Notes under the pieces: model-generated | What the model was told of the DNA's origin: nothing | The model's input: the letters and a program-made list of their open reading frames with translations, nothing else | The model's database searches: none | Program-made: the position numbers and the translations under genes | Shown: in pieces, positions 25,222 through 34,432 of the stretch | Position numbering within the stretch: position 1 is the first letter of the stretch | Layout: the number at the start of each line of letters is the position of its first letter | Source of the DNA: an uncultured Pelagibacteraceae bacterium | Lineage (GTDB): Bacteria > Pseudomonadota > Alphaproteobacteria > Pelagibacterales > Pelagibacteraceae | Assembly (NCBI GenBank): GCA_902569975.1 | Contig: CACFWD010000007.1 | Location: 1-46,388 of the forward strand | Length of the DNA: 46,388 nt | Direction: 5' to 3'

Positions 25222-27009
25222 TTATTTTTTTAATTTTAGACTAAGATTAAGCTCTTTAAGCTGGTTATTACTTACCTCTGATGGCGCATTCATCATAAGA
25301 TCTTGCGCATTTTGATTCATTGGAAACATTGTTACTTCTCTTATATTTTTTTCATTTGCAAGTAACATTACTATTCTGTCTATACCTGGGGCAATACCAC
25401 CGTGTGGTGGCGCTCCATAATTGAGCGCATTTATCATGCCAGAAAACTTTTCATTTACATTTTCTTTTGAATATCCTGCAACTGAAAAAAGTTTATACAT
25501 AAGTTCAGGTATATGATTTCTAATAGCTCCTGATGATAATTCTATACCATTACAAACAATATCATACTGGTAAGCAAGAATATCTAGAGGATTATCAAAA
25601 TTTATTTTGTCAATTTCCCCCTGCGGCATTGAAAAAGGATTATGACTAAATTCTATTTTACCTGAAGTCTCATCTTTTTCAAACATTGGATAATCAACAA
25701 TCCAACAAAATGCAAAAGAATTTTCATTGATTAAATTTAAATCTTTTGCAATTTTATCTCTAGCTAATGAAGTAATTTTCTCAAGATCTTTTTTTTTGTC
25801 GCAAGCTAAAAATATACTATCTCCTATCTCTGCTCCAGTTATTTTCATAATTTGTTCTAAAGACTCTTTAGAGAAAAACTTTCCAATAGGTCCTTTTCCC
25901 ACAACTTCTTTTTCTTTTTCTAATGTGAAATATGCAAGTCCTGAAGCTCCCTGATCTTTTGCCCATTTATCAATATTATCAAAAAAACTTCTGGGTTTAT
26001 CTTTCGTATTTTTTGTTACAATACATCTTACCATTGAGCCTGAATTTACTAATTTTTTAAAAATATCAAATTTCACATCATCTCTTAAGAAAATATCTGT
26101 AATATCATTTATAATTAAAGGATTTCTAAGATCAGGTTTATCTGAACCATATTTGAGCATTGCCTCTTTGTAAGTTATTCTTGGAAACTTACCCTGCAGA
26201 AACTCTCTATCAGAAAATTCTTTAAAAGTGTTTACTAATAACTTTTCTACCACATCAAATACATCTTCTTGCTCAACAAAAGACATTTCTAAATCTAATT
26301 GATAAAATTCTCCAGGGCTTCTATCAGCTCTTGCATCTTCGTCTCTGAAACAAGGTGCAATTTGAAAATATCTATCAAATCCTGATACCATTATCAGTTG
26401 TTTAAACTGTTGTGGAGCTTGAGGAAGTGCATAAAATTTTCCAGGATTTAATCTACTTGGTACTAAAAAGTCTCTTGCTCCTTCTGGGCTAGATGAAGTT
26501 AGAATTGGAGTTTGAAATTCTAAAAAACCCAATTTATTCATCTCACTTCTTATAAATGAAATAACTTTTGATCTTAAAATTATATTTTCATGTATTTTTT
26601 TTCTTCTTAAATCAAGAAATCTATACTTTAATCTTATATCCTCAGCGTACTCTTGATCACTAAATACTGGTAAAGGTAATTCCTTACAGGTACCAAGAAC
26701 TTTGAAAGTTTCTATTCCGACTTCTATCTCACCAGTTAAAATTTCCTTATTTATTGTTTCGGTTGAACGATTTACAACTTTACCATTAATTTTTATGACA
26801 GTCTCTAACTGGATTTTTTCCAATTCATTAAAATTCTTATTTTCTCTATCAATTATACATTGTGTAATGCCGTAGTTGTCTCTGAGATCTAAAAATAATA
26901 AATTACCATGATCTCGTTTTTTATTAATCCATCCTGAGAGTACTACATTTTGACCAACATTTGTCTTACGTAACTCATTACAATTATGTGTTCGATATTT
27001 GTTGCTCAA
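25222..27009 (-). CDS. aspS: Aspartyl-tRNA synthetase, probably non-discriminating
   Basis: A 595-aa class IIb synthetase of bacterial type: N-terminal OB-fold anticodon domain, catalytic core split by the bacterial GAD insertion, and C-terminal extension. Motif 2 is FRDEDARADRSPGEFYQ; motif 3 is GAPPHGGIAPGIDRIVM. In the OB fold, KRDHGN has His34 where E. coli has Leu, as in P. aeruginosa-type enzymes that also charge tRNA(Asn); this would need GatCAB. Translation begins at TTG (27009-27007), with GGGAG five bases upstream at the end of hda, and no ATG is near. Downstream partner: hda stops directly before it (TAA TTG). Confidence 0.95.
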   Translation of the reverse strand: MSNKYRTHNCNELRKTNVGQNVVLSGWINKKRDHGNLLFLDLRDNYGITQCIIDRENKNFNELEKIQLETVIKINGKVVNRSTETINKEILTGEIEVGIETFKVLGTCKELPLPVFSDQEYAEDIRLKYRFLDLRRKKIHENIILRSKVISFIRSEMNKLGFLEFQTPILTSSSPEGARDFLVPSRLNPGKFYALPQAPQQFKQLIMVSGFDRYFQIAPCFRDEDARADRSPGEFYQLDLEMSFVEQEDVFDVVEKLLVNTFKEFSDREFLQGKFPRITYKEAMLKYGSDKPDLRNPLIINDITDIFLRDDVKFDIFKKLVNSGSMVRCIVTKNTKDKPRSFFDNIDKWAKDQGASGLAYFTLEKEKEVVGKGPIGKFFSKESLEQIMKITGAEIGDSIFLACDKKKDLEKITSLARDKIAKDLNLINENSFAFCWIVDYPMFEKDETSGKIEFSHNPFSMPQGEIDKINFDNPLDILAYQYDIVCNGIELSSGAIRNHIPELMYKLFSVAGYSKENVNEKFSGMINALNYGAPPHGGIAPGIDRIVMLLANEKNIREVTMFPMNQNAQDLMMNAPSEVSNNQLKELNLSLKLKK

Positions 27010-27672
27010 TTATTCTCCCAATACTTCTTTTATTATTTTAAAATCAATTGATTTTTTCTTTTTTAAACTCAGTTCGTCAATCTTATATATGAAATCATAT
27101 ATTTTACCATATGATCTATCAATTCTTTTAATAATAAAATCAATTATTTTTTTATCCAATAAAATTTGACGATCAGATAAATTTTTTAATATTAGAGCAA
27201 ACATTAAATCATCATCTGGTTTTTCAATTTTTTGTAAAAGAAAATTTTTTGTTCTCGATTTTAAATCCTTTAAAGAAAAATCAATATTTACTATTGGTCG
27301 CTCTGACGTGACTATAATAAACTTATTATCTTGATCTATTATATTTAATAAACTATAAATTAATTTTTCATTTACTGTATTATCTAAATCTTCTAGTACA
27401 ATATTTTCATGTATCTTTATTTTTTTCAAATCATCATTTGTTAATGAGATTGCATTAAGTTTAATTCCTTTAAACTTTTTGATGAATATATTAATCAAAT
27501 GGGTCTTGCCTGAAAACTTTTCTCCACTTATATTTAAAAAATTTTTCTCCCACTTGGGCCATAGACTTAATAAGTCAAAAATAGTTTTATTACTTGCAGA
27601 AACATAAAAGTCATCATCTTTAAAATTTTGTTCATAATCAAACTTAATAATTAATTGATTTAAATCATTCAT
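27010..27672 (-). CDS. hda: DnaA-like regulator Hda
   Basis: A 220-aa AAA+ protein related to DnaA domain III, expected to bind the sliding clamp and stimulate ATP hydrolysis by DnaA, limiting re-initiation of replication. The N-terminal NQLIIKF resembles the QLxLxF clamp-binding motif. The P-loop is SGEKFSGKTHLIN near residue 55, Walker B is IVLEDLDN, and sensor 1 is FIIVTSERP. The C-terminal lid has NLSDRQILLDKKIIDFIIKRI. There is no DNA-binding domain IV, which excludes DnaA itself. It overlaps the DUF2066 gene by 8 bp and abuts aspS. The DUF2066-hda pairing near purM is common in alphaproteobacteria. Confidence 0.85.
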   Translation of the reverse strand: MNDLNQLIIKFDYEQNFKDDDFYVSASNKTIFDLLSLWPKWEKNFLNISGEKFSGKTHLINIFIKKFKGIKLNAISLTNDDLKKIKIHENIVLEDLDNTVNEKLIYSLLNIIDQDNKFIIVTSERPIVNIDFSLKDLKSRTKNFLLQKIEKPDDDLMFALILKNLSDRQILLDKKIIDFIIKRIDRSYGKIYDFIYKIDELSLKKKKSIDFKIIKEVLGE

Positions 27673-28747
27673 TTAAAATCCAAATTTTTTTTTCTGTATT
27701 AAAAGTAAAATTTTTTTCTTTCATTATTTTAAGAAAATTTTGAGGCCCTCCATTAAATATAACTTCATACACAATAAAGTCTTTGTTGAAACTAATAATA
27801 GAATAATTATTAATCAAATCAATTTTAGCTAAAGTTCTCTCGAACTTCGATGATAAATCAAAATTCTCATTATCTACTTTAATCATAAGAGGAAGCTTTA
27901 TTGATGTATTTATTAAATTATTTTGTTTCCAAAAATCTTCATAGATAATTTTCAAGTCATGTATAAGTTTATTCAAATCGGTGGAATTATTTAAATCAAT
28001 ATTTTTAAATAAATTATTTTGGATAAATTTCTTATCTTGAATTTTAATTTTAGATAAAACTTTAATTTTGTCTTGATCTTTAGAAAATAATGCAATTATT
28101 GAATTGTCTAAGAAATATTTTTCTATTATTTCTTCAAAATTATAATCCTCTAGATCAAGGTAATATTTTCTTATTAACTCTAAATCTTCTAGATCTTCCG
28201 AAGGCAAAATATACTGAATTAAATTATTTTTATCTATATCTGTAGCCCAATTTTTATAAATTGGATTGTTGGAATAAACTAAGAGACTATTGTCAAATTG
28301 ATCAATAAATATTGGCAGAAATAAAAATTTTTCTCTGATAATTTGCGTTGGAAAAATATTTTTATTTTCTAGATAATCAAAAATTTTTTTTCTATCAAAT
28401 AAAACACTTAAATTTAAATTGTATGTTTTGTTTATGAATTTTTCCTCTTTTATTGAAAATGTCTCAATCATACCTTTAATTTCGTTAAGATTAATATTTT
28501 TGACCTTATTTAAATCTTTAGATTGAACTAAATTATTCATTAATTTCCTAAAAGCCTTTTTAAAACCTCTATTAATTAAAATGTCTTTATTAAAATTATT
28601 CTCCAATTTTTCTACTATTTCGATTTCATCAACAAAAAATCCCTCACCATTTACATTGTTTGTGGAAAAAAAAGATAAATTTAGAGCTAGAAATAAAAAA
28701 AAAATATATAAGTTTCTTGGTTTAAAAAATTGAAAAATAAATTTCAT
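27665..28747 (-). CDS. DUF2066-type exported protein
   Basis: A 360-aa protein with an N-terminal hydrophobic segment (residues 12-28, a signal peptide or anchor), then KDILINRGFKKAFRKLMNNLVQ-like residues (about 53-74) typical of DUF2066 N-termini. The rest is Asn/Lys/Ile rich with no motif I can assign. Family assignment rests on this region, size and location between hda and divergent purM, where DUF2066 genes usually sit in alphaproteobacteria. Function is unknown; a periplasmic or inner-membrane location is likely. Its start lies only 11 bp from that of purM. Confidence 0.7.
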   Translation of the reverse strand: MKFIFQFFKPRNLYIFFLFLALNLSFFSTNNVNGEGFFVDEIEIVEKLENNFNKDILINRGFKKAFRKLMNNLVQSKDLNKVKNINLNEIKGMIETFSIKEEKFINKTYNLNLSVLFDRKKIFDYLENKNIFPTQIIREKFLFLPIFIDQFDNSLLVYSNNPIYKNWATDIDKNNLIQYILPSEDLEDLELIRKYYLDLEDYNFEEIIEKYFLDNSIIALFSKDQDKIKVLSKIKIQDKKFIQNNLFKNIDLNNSTDLNKLIHDLKIIYEDFWKQNNLINTSIKLPLMIKVDNENFDLSSKFERTLAKIDLINNYSIISFNKDFIVYEVIFNGGPQNFLKIMKEKNFTFNTEKKIWILNE

Positions 28748-28758
28748 AAAACATATTA

Positions 28759-29787
28759 ATGAATAAAAAAAAAATTACCTATAAAAAAAGTGGAGTTAAT
28801 ATTAAGGCTGCTGATAAATTCGTTAATTTCATTTCTACAGTATCAGCAAAAAAAAAAGGCAAAAAGAAGTTTTCTAACATAGGTGGTTTTGGCTCAATTA
28901 GCAGTATTCCAAGTAATATTAAACAGCCTAAAATTGTAGCTTGCACAGATGGTGTGGGAACTAAAATTGAAATTGCTAATTCTTTAAATAAATTTGATAC
29001 GATAGGAATTGATTTAGTTGCTATGAGTGTAAATGATTTAATTGTTCAAGGCGCGAAACCTTTCCTTTTTCTTGATTATATCTCAATCAATAAAATAGAT
29101 TTAACAAAACTCAAATCAATCATAAGAGGCATTATAAAAGGGTGTGCACAATCAAATTGTGAACTTGTAGGAGGTGAAACTGCTGAAATGCCAGGTACTT
29201 ATGAAAAAGGAAAATTTGATATAGCAGGTTTTGCTGTAGGTATAGTTGAAAAGAAAAAAATTTTAAATAAAAATAAGATTAAAAAAAATGACCTTATATT
29301 AGCAGTTCCATCAAGTGGATTACATTCTAATGGTTATTCACTTGTAAGGTATTTGCTGAAACAAAAGAAAATAGATATTAATAAAGATAAATTTTTAAAA
29401 TCTGAACTTATAAAACCTACAAAAATATATGTCAAAGAAGTAATGAATTTAATAAAAAAAAATTTAATTAATGGTTGTGCTAATATAACTGGTGGAGGAT
29501 TATCGGATAATATCAAAAGAGTCGTTCCTGATGGATACTCAGCAATTATAGATTTGAAACAAATTAAAACCCCAAAAATATTTAAGTGGCTAAAAAAAAA
29601 TAATATTTCAGATAAAGAAATGCTTAAAACGTTTAATTGTGGAGTTGGATTTTGTTTAATAGTCAATCCCAGAAATCTCAGAAGAATTAATAAATTTTTT
29701 TCAAGAGAATATAAGCCTTACGTAATTGGAAAAATTTTGATGGGTAAAAATAAAGTTAAACTAAATGGTTCAATCAACTGGAAATAA
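28759..29787 (+). CDS. purM: Phosphoribosylformylglycinamidine cyclo-ligase
   Basis: AIR synthetase of purine biosynthesis (342 aa), closing the imidazole ring with ATP. Signatures are the N-terminal YKKSGVNIKAADKFV, GGFGSIS, TDGVGTKIEIAN (ATP/metal loop), SVNDLIVQGAKPFLFLDYI, LVGGETAEMPGTY and SSGLHSNGYSLVR. It is a complete PurM-fold protein. It forms an operon with purN, overlapping it by 23 bp. Confidence 0.97.
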   Translation: MNKKKITYKKSGVNIKAADKFVNFISTVSAKKKGKKKFSNIGGFGSISSIPSNIKQPKIVACTDGVGTKIEIANSLNKFDTIGIDLVAMSVNDLIVQGAKPFLFLDYISINKIDLTKLKSIIRGIIKGCAQSNCELVGGETAEMPGTYEKGKFDIAGFAVGIVEKKKILNKNKIKKNDLILAVPSSGLHSNGYSLVRYLLKQKKIDINKDKFLKSELIKPTKIYVKEVMNLIKKNLINGCANITGGGLSDNIKRVVPDGYSAIIDLKQIKTPKIFKWLKKNNISDKEMLKTFNCGVGFCLIVNPRNLRRINKFFSREYKPYVIGKILMGKNKVKLNGSINWK

Positions 29788-30352
29788 AAAAGTTAAAACA
29801 GCAGTATTTATTTCTGGTACAGGAAGTAATTTAAAATCTCTAATTGTATTTTCAAAAACTAAAGAGTCACCCATATCTGTTAATTTGATCATTTCAAATA
29901 AATCGAAAGCAAAAGGTTTAAATTACAGTAAAATATTCAAAATTAAAAAAAAAGTACTTGATTTTAAAAAAAAAAATTTAGTTTTAAGCGAAAGAAAATT
30001 GCTTTCTTTCTTAAAAAAAAACAATATTAAATTGATTTGTCTTGCAGGATTTATGATAATTTTATCAAAAAATTTTATAAAAAAATTTAATGGAAAAATT
30101 TTAAATATTCATCCTTCATTATTACCCAAATACAAAGGATTAAATACTCATAAAAGAGTCTTAAATAATAAAGAAAAATACTCAGGCTGTACTGTTCATT
30201 TTGTAAACTCTAAATTGGATTCTGGAAAAATTATTTTACAGAAAAAAGTTAAAATCAAAAAAAATGAAACTGAAAATTCTCTTGCTAAAAAAATATTAAT
30301 TCAGGAACACAAACTTTATCCTAAAGCCATATTAAAGGTTTTTAGTCTTTAA
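29765..30352 (+). CDS. purN: Phosphoribosylglycinamide formyltransferase
   Basis: Transfers formyl from 10-formyl-THF to GAR in purine synthesis. The 195-aa protein has FISGTGSNLKSLI as the phosphate-binding loop near residue 15, ICLAGFMIILS, and the catalytic Asn-His in ILNIHPSLLPKYKG, with the Asp in GCTVHFVNSKLDSG. The start at 29765 lies within purM; the long overlap suggests coupling. The C-terminus overlaps the convergent ndk gene by 11 bp. The sequence is extremely Lys rich. Confidence 0.95.
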   Translation: MVQSTGNKKVKTAVFISGTGSNLKSLIVFSKTKESPISVNLIISNKSKAKGLNYSKIFKIKKKVLDFKKKNLVLSERKLLSFLKKNNIKLICLAGFMIILSKNFIKKFNGKILNIHPSLLPKYKGLNTHKRVLNNKEKYSGCTVHFVNSKLDSGKIILQKKVKIKKNETENSLAKKILIQEHKLYPKAILKVFSL

Positions 30353-30752
30353 AGAAAAAATCAATCTCAATTTTTGCATTATCAACACTATCAGATCCAT
30401 GAACTGAATTTTTATCTATTGAAATTCCATATTTTTTTCTTATTGTGCCTTCCTTCGCATCCTTTGGATTTGTAGCACCCATTAATTCTCTATTTCCAAG
30501 AACTGCATTCTCCTTTTCAAGGACCATAACAACAATCGGACCTGATGAAAGATAATCACATAAATCATTATAAAATGGCTTTGTTTCATGAACTTTGTAA
30601 AATTTTTCTGCCTCAGATTTTTCAATCTGAATTTTTTTTTCTTTTAATATTGTAAATCCGTTTTTTTTAAACATTTCTTTAATCACATTTTCTAGATTTC
30701 TTTCAACAGCATCTGGTTTGATAATTGAAAGGGTTTGTTCTTTATCACTCAT
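30342..30752 (-). CDS. ndk: Nucleoside diphosphate kinase
   Basis: Balances NTP and dNTP pools by phosphate transfer through a His intermediate. The 136-aa protein has QTLSIIKPDAVERN at the N-terminus and NSVHGSDSVDNA with the catalytic His. The ATG at 30752 is chosen because GAGGA lies six bases upstream and family members start with MSDKEQTL-like sequence; a TTG four codons earlier is unlikely. The start overlaps the pepA stop (ATGAGTGA), so it is coupled to pepA. Confidence 0.96.
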   Translation of the reverse strand: MSDKEQTLSIIKPDAVERNLENVIKEMFKKNGFTILKEKKIQIEKSEAEKFYKVHETKPFYNDLCDYLSSGPIVVMVLEKENAVLGNRELMGATNPKDAKEGTIRKKYGISIDKNSVHGSDSVDNAKIEIDFFFKD

Positions 30753-32202
30753 AATTGTCCTCAATTAATTGATTTAGTAATTTTACTCCATAACCCGTTG
30801 CACCGCCTGGATTTAATGCTCCTCCATATTTTGAAAATGCCATTCCTGCAATGTCAAGATGTGCCCAAGGAGTTTTATTTAAAATAAATCTCTGTAAAAA
30901 TTGTGCAGCAGTCGTTGAACCAGCTCCACCAACATAATTTATGTTTTGCATATCAGCATTTTTTGAGTCAATTAACTTGTCATAATTTTTATGTAATGGC
31001 ATTCGCCATAATTTTTCTTGCACTTTTTCTCCTGAGTCTATTAATTGTTTTGACAATTTTTCGTTATTAGAAAACAATCCAGCATATTCTGATCCTAATG
31101 AAACTATGATAGCACCGGTTAAAGTTGCTAAATCAACAATAAATTGTGGTGTAAATTTTCTTTCTGTAAAAGTTAGTGCATCAGCTAAAACTAATCTACC
31201 TTCAGCATCTGTATTTAAAATTTCAATCGTTTTACCGCTATAAGATTTTACAATGTCTCCTGGCCTTTGAGCATTCCCACTTACCATATTTTCTACAAGA
31301 CCAACGACTCCTACTGCATTTATCTTTGCTTTTCTAATTGCTAAACTTTTCATAAGACCTACAACTGTAGCTGAACCAGCCATGTCATAAGTCATATCTT
31401 CCATAAATTTAGCTGGTTTAAGAGAGTAGCCTCCCGTATCAAAACAAACTCCCTTTCCGACGAAAGCTAAGGGTTTAAATTTTTTATTTGCTCCGTTCCA
31501 TTCAATAGTTACAAGATATGATCCTCTTACACTTCCTTGGCCAACACCAAGTAAAGCATTCATACCTAATTTTTTTAATTTTTTTTTATCATATATTTGA
31601 ACTTTTAAACCAATCTTTTTTAACGAACTTATTCTTTTTGCATACTCATCTGGATGTAAAATATTTCCAGGCTCTGAAACTAGATCTCTTGTATAAAAAG
31701 TGCCCTCTTCTAAAGCTTTAAATCTTTTTTGCTCTTGAGTTGAAACTTTATTTTTACTTCCTGAGACATTAATTTTTACAATTCTTTTTTTATTTTTTGA
31801 CTTATAAATATTAAATTCATAAGATTTTAATTTTAAGCCATGAAGAAAATGTCCTAAAAAATTTTCGATTTTACTATTTATGGTATCTGAATTTATCGTA
31901 AAGTCATTTTTTTTTTCGTAATTTATTAATGAATGAAATTTTGCACCAAGATTTTCTACCATTGAAGTCTTCAAATCATCTTTAATAGAAATTAAAAAAA
32001 TGCTTTTTTTTGAGTTAATCTCAAAAAACAATATATCTTTTTTTAAATCACTATTTTTTAGTAATTCAGCTATATAAGAATATTCTATTTTGGAGATAGT
32101 TTTTTTTAGACTTTTGATGTCAAAATTTTCATTAACAAAAAGTACAAGATTATTTGCAATGCTTTTAAACGCGCTATTTTTATAATTAATTCGAATACTC
32201 AT
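30745..32202 (-). CDS. pepA: Leucyl aminopeptidase (M17)
   Basis: A cytosolic hexameric metallo-aminopeptidase of 485 aa. The M17 signature NTDAEGRLVLADAL is present, as are GKGVCFDTGGYSLKPAKFM with metal ligands, DMAGSATVVG, and the C-terminal WAHLDIAGMAF. The N-terminal macro-like domain (residues 1-160) is poorly conserved, as in the family. In E. coli PepA also binds DNA; that role is not implied here. It lies first in pepA-ndk and diverges from lptF over 60 bp, the usual alphaproteobacterial arrangement (holC, often next to pepA, is absent). Confidence 0.96.
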   Translation of the reverse strand: MSIRINYKNSAFKSIANNLVLFVNENFDIKSLKKTISKIEYSYIAELLKNSDLKKDILFFEINSKKSIFLISIKDDLKTSMVENLGAKFHSLINYEKKNDFTINSDTINSKIENFLGHFLHGLKLKSYEFNIYKSKNKKRIVKINVSGSKNKVSTQEQKRFKALEEGTFYTRDLVSEPGNILHPDEYAKRISSLKKIGLKVQIYDKKKLKKLGMNALLGVGQGSVRGSYLVTIEWNGANKKFKPLAFVGKGVCFDTGGYSLKPAKFMEDMTYDMAGSATVVGLMKSLAIRKAKINAVGVVGLVENMVSGNAQRPGDIVKSYSGKTIEILNTDAEGRLVLADALTFTERKFTPQFIVDLATLTGAIIVSLGSEYAGLFSNNEKLSKQLIDSGEKVQEKLWRMPLHKNYDKLIDSKNADMQNINYVGGAGSTTAAQFLQRFILNKTPWAHLDIAGMAFSKYGGALNPGGATGYGVKLLNQLIEDNYE

Positions 32203-32211
32203 AAATTTTAA

Positions 32212-32241
32212 TTGCTATCAAACAAAAATGAGTTGTATATA
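32212..32241 (+). promoter_or_regulatory. Possible promoter of the lptF operon
   Basis: TTGCTA at 32212-32217 and TATATA at 32236-32241 are separated by 18 bp, with the lptF ATG 22 bases downstream. The match is moderate, but this is the only gap that can hold a promoter for the six-gene operon. Confidence 0.35.
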
Positions 32242-32262
32242 AGTATTAAGATCAAAATTTCA

Positions 32263-33360
32263 ATGAAAAAATTAATTTTTAGAAAGTTCATAATAGACGT
32301 GCTAATTTTTTTTGCAGCATCTATTACGATAATGGGTTTAATCGTTTGGACACTTCAAGCCGTAAATTACTTTGATTTTGTGACAGAAGATGGACATGGT
32401 TTAAAGGTCTATTTTGCTTTCACTCTGTTAAATTTTCCAAAAATAATTCACCGAATATTTCCATTTGTTTTTTTCATATCCCTTTTTTACACAATAATTA
32501 GATATGAAGCGAATAATCAGTTAAATATATTTTGGTTAAATGGTGTAAATAAAATTAAATTCACTAACGTAATTTTGATATTCTCATCAATACTTATGTT
32601 AGTCCAAATTTTTCTAGGCTCATATTTATCTCCTATTTCTCAGTTGAAAGCTAGAATGCTAATAAAAGAGTCAAACATTGATTTTTTTACTAATTTAATA
32701 AAAGATGGGAAGTTCATTAATGCAGTTAATGGTTTAACAATTTTTATTGAGAACAAAGACTCAAAAAATTATTCAAATATATTTATAGAAGATTCTACAA
32801 AGGGTTTTTCTAGAATGATTTATGCAAAAAAAGGAGTGATAATATCTGATCAAAAAAATAAACAGTTTCTATTAGAAGACGGAAAAGTTTTAAATAATGA
32901 TGATAATAGAATTAACACATTTGAATTCGATCAAATTAATTTTAGTTTAGATGCTTTTAGTTCAAACTCAATAACTAAACCTAAAATTCAAGAAATAAAC
33001 TCAAACCACTTATTAAAGTGTGTAATTGATAGAAATTATTCGAATAAAAAAAAATGTGAGGATAGTGAAACGTTAAGAGAGACAAAGCAAGAATTATTAA
33101 AACGATTTTTTAAACCAATATATATCCCTCTGATTGCTATGTTATGTTGTTTGTTATTTATCTCAGGAAAATTTAAACCAAACTATGAAAAAACTAAAAA
33201 GATTGTTTTTTTAATTGGTATATTAATTATTATTATCTCAGAAACTTCTCTGAGATATTCTGCAGCTTCAAATTTTTCATTACTATTATACTTTATTACT
33301 CCTTTCATCTTCTTTTTAATTTTTTATAAATTTTCATTTAATAAAATAAAATATGTTTAA
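32263..33360 (+). CDS. lptF: LPS export permease LptF
   Basis: A 365-aa YjgP/YjgQ permease: two N-terminal helices (residues 10-32 and 50-75), a third near 100-120, a periplasmic beta-jellyroll region (130-260) and three C-terminal helices. With LptG and the ATPase LptB it extracts LPS from the inner membrane and pushes it along the Lpt bridge. The ATG at 32263 (MKKLIFRKFIIDVL) is used; an in-frame extension to 32212 runs through the likely promoter. It is paired with lptG, overlapping by 8 bp. Confidence 0.9.
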   Translation: MKKLIFRKFIIDVLIFFAASITIMGLIVWTLQAVNYFDFVTEDGHGLKVYFAFTLLNFPKIIHRIFPFVFFISLFYTIIRYEANNQLNIFWLNGVNKIKFTNVILIFSSILMLVQIFLGSYLSPISQLKARMLIKESNIDFFTNLIKDGKFINAVNGLTIFIENKDSKNYSNIFIEDSTKGFSRMIYAKKGVIISDQKNKQFLLEDGKVLNNDDNRINTFEFDQINFSLDAFSSNSITKPKIQEINSNHLLKCVIDRNYSNKKKCEDSETLRETKQELLKRFFKPIYIPLIAMLCCLLFISGKFKPNYEKTKKIVFLIGILIIIISETSLRYSAASNFSLLLYFITPFIFFLIFYKFSFNKIKYV

Positions 33361-34432
33361 GACTTACGAGAAATATATTATTAAAAGTTTTTTATATAAA
33401 TTTATTTCATTAACTTTTGTTTTTTTTGCTTTAACAATTATATTAGGTAGTTTAGAAGAAATTTCTTTTTTTAAAAATTTAAATGTTAATTTTTTATATC
33501 CTTATTTTTTAACATTGATTAATGCACCAATCACTTTATTTGAAATATTTCCATTCATATTTTTATTAACAACTCAGTTTTTCTTTTATGATTTATTCAA
33601 AAAAGATGAATTGAATTTATTAAAAACGAATGGTCTAAAAAATACCTCCATTTTAAAAGTTATATTCTTTTTAGCAATTTTAATTGGAATATTTAATATT
33701 ATAATTTTTTATAATTTTGCCTCTAATTTAAAATTTTATTATTCAAATATAAAAAACGGTTTTTCTAATGATAATAAATATTTAGCAATGGTCACACAAA
33801 GTGGCTTATGGATAAAAGATGAAGTAGATAATAAAAAATTAATTATAAATGCTGAGCTGATTAATGATAATATAATATCAAAAACTATCATAAATGAATT
33901 TGATGATAATTTCGATTTAATTAGAATTATTCAATCTGAAAAAATAGATATTAAAAATGAAAATTGGATAATTTACAATCCTGTAATAACCAAAAATAAC
34001 ATAAGTGATTCAGTTGATGATTTTATAACTATTAAGACTCATTTCAATTATGAAAAAATTTCAAATATATTTTCAAATGTTTCTACACTTAATATTTTTA
34101 AACTCATTGACATGAAAAAAGATTACGAACGATTAGGTTACTCATCTGACGAAGTATATATTCATTTGTTAAAACTCACTGTAACACCACTTTTATGTGG
34201 TATCTTAACTTTGTTGTCTGCGATTATTATGTTTAGGATAAAAAAAAATAGCTCTATTATATTTTATATTGCAATAGGTTTTTTAGTTTCAGTAATAATT
34301 TATTATTTAATGTTTTTTTTCACATCTTTAGGAAATAATGGGAAGATACCGATATCTGTATCTGTTTTCTTTCCAATTTCAATTTTATCTATTTTTTCAA
34401 TTTTAGGTATAATGAATGTCAATGAGAAATAA
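33353..34432 (+). CDS. lptG: LPS export permease LptG
   Basis: A 359-aa paralogue of LptF with the same plan: N-terminal KTYEKYIIKSFLYKFISL, helices near 15-35, 50-75 and 97-120, a jellyroll domain, and three C-terminal helices including TPLLCGILTLLSAIIMF. The LptF/LptG labels follow gene order and are less certain than the family. It overlaps lptF by 8 bp and lptD by 17 bp. Confidence 0.9.
   Translation: MFKTYEKYIIKSFLYKFISLTFVFFALTIILGSLEEISFFKNLNVNFLYPYFLTLINAPITLFEIFPFIFLLTTQFFFYDLFKKDELNLLKTNGLKNTSILKVIFFLAILIGIFNIIIFYNFASNLKFYYSNIKNGFSNDNKYLAMVTQSGLWIKDEVDNKKLIINAELINDNIISKTIINEFDDNFDLIRIIQSEKIDIKNENWIIYNPVITKNNISDSVDDFITIKTHFNYEKISNIFSNVSTLNIFKLIDMKKDYERLGYSSDEVYIHLLKLTVTPLLCGILTLLSAIIMFRIKKNSSIIFYIAIGFLVSVIIYYLMFFFTSLGNNGKIPISVSVFFPISILSIFSILGIMNVNEK

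Noticed and set aside
32212..32262. 17-codon upstream extension of lptF
   Set aside because: It covers the only possible promoter region, and the family starts near MKKLIFRKF.
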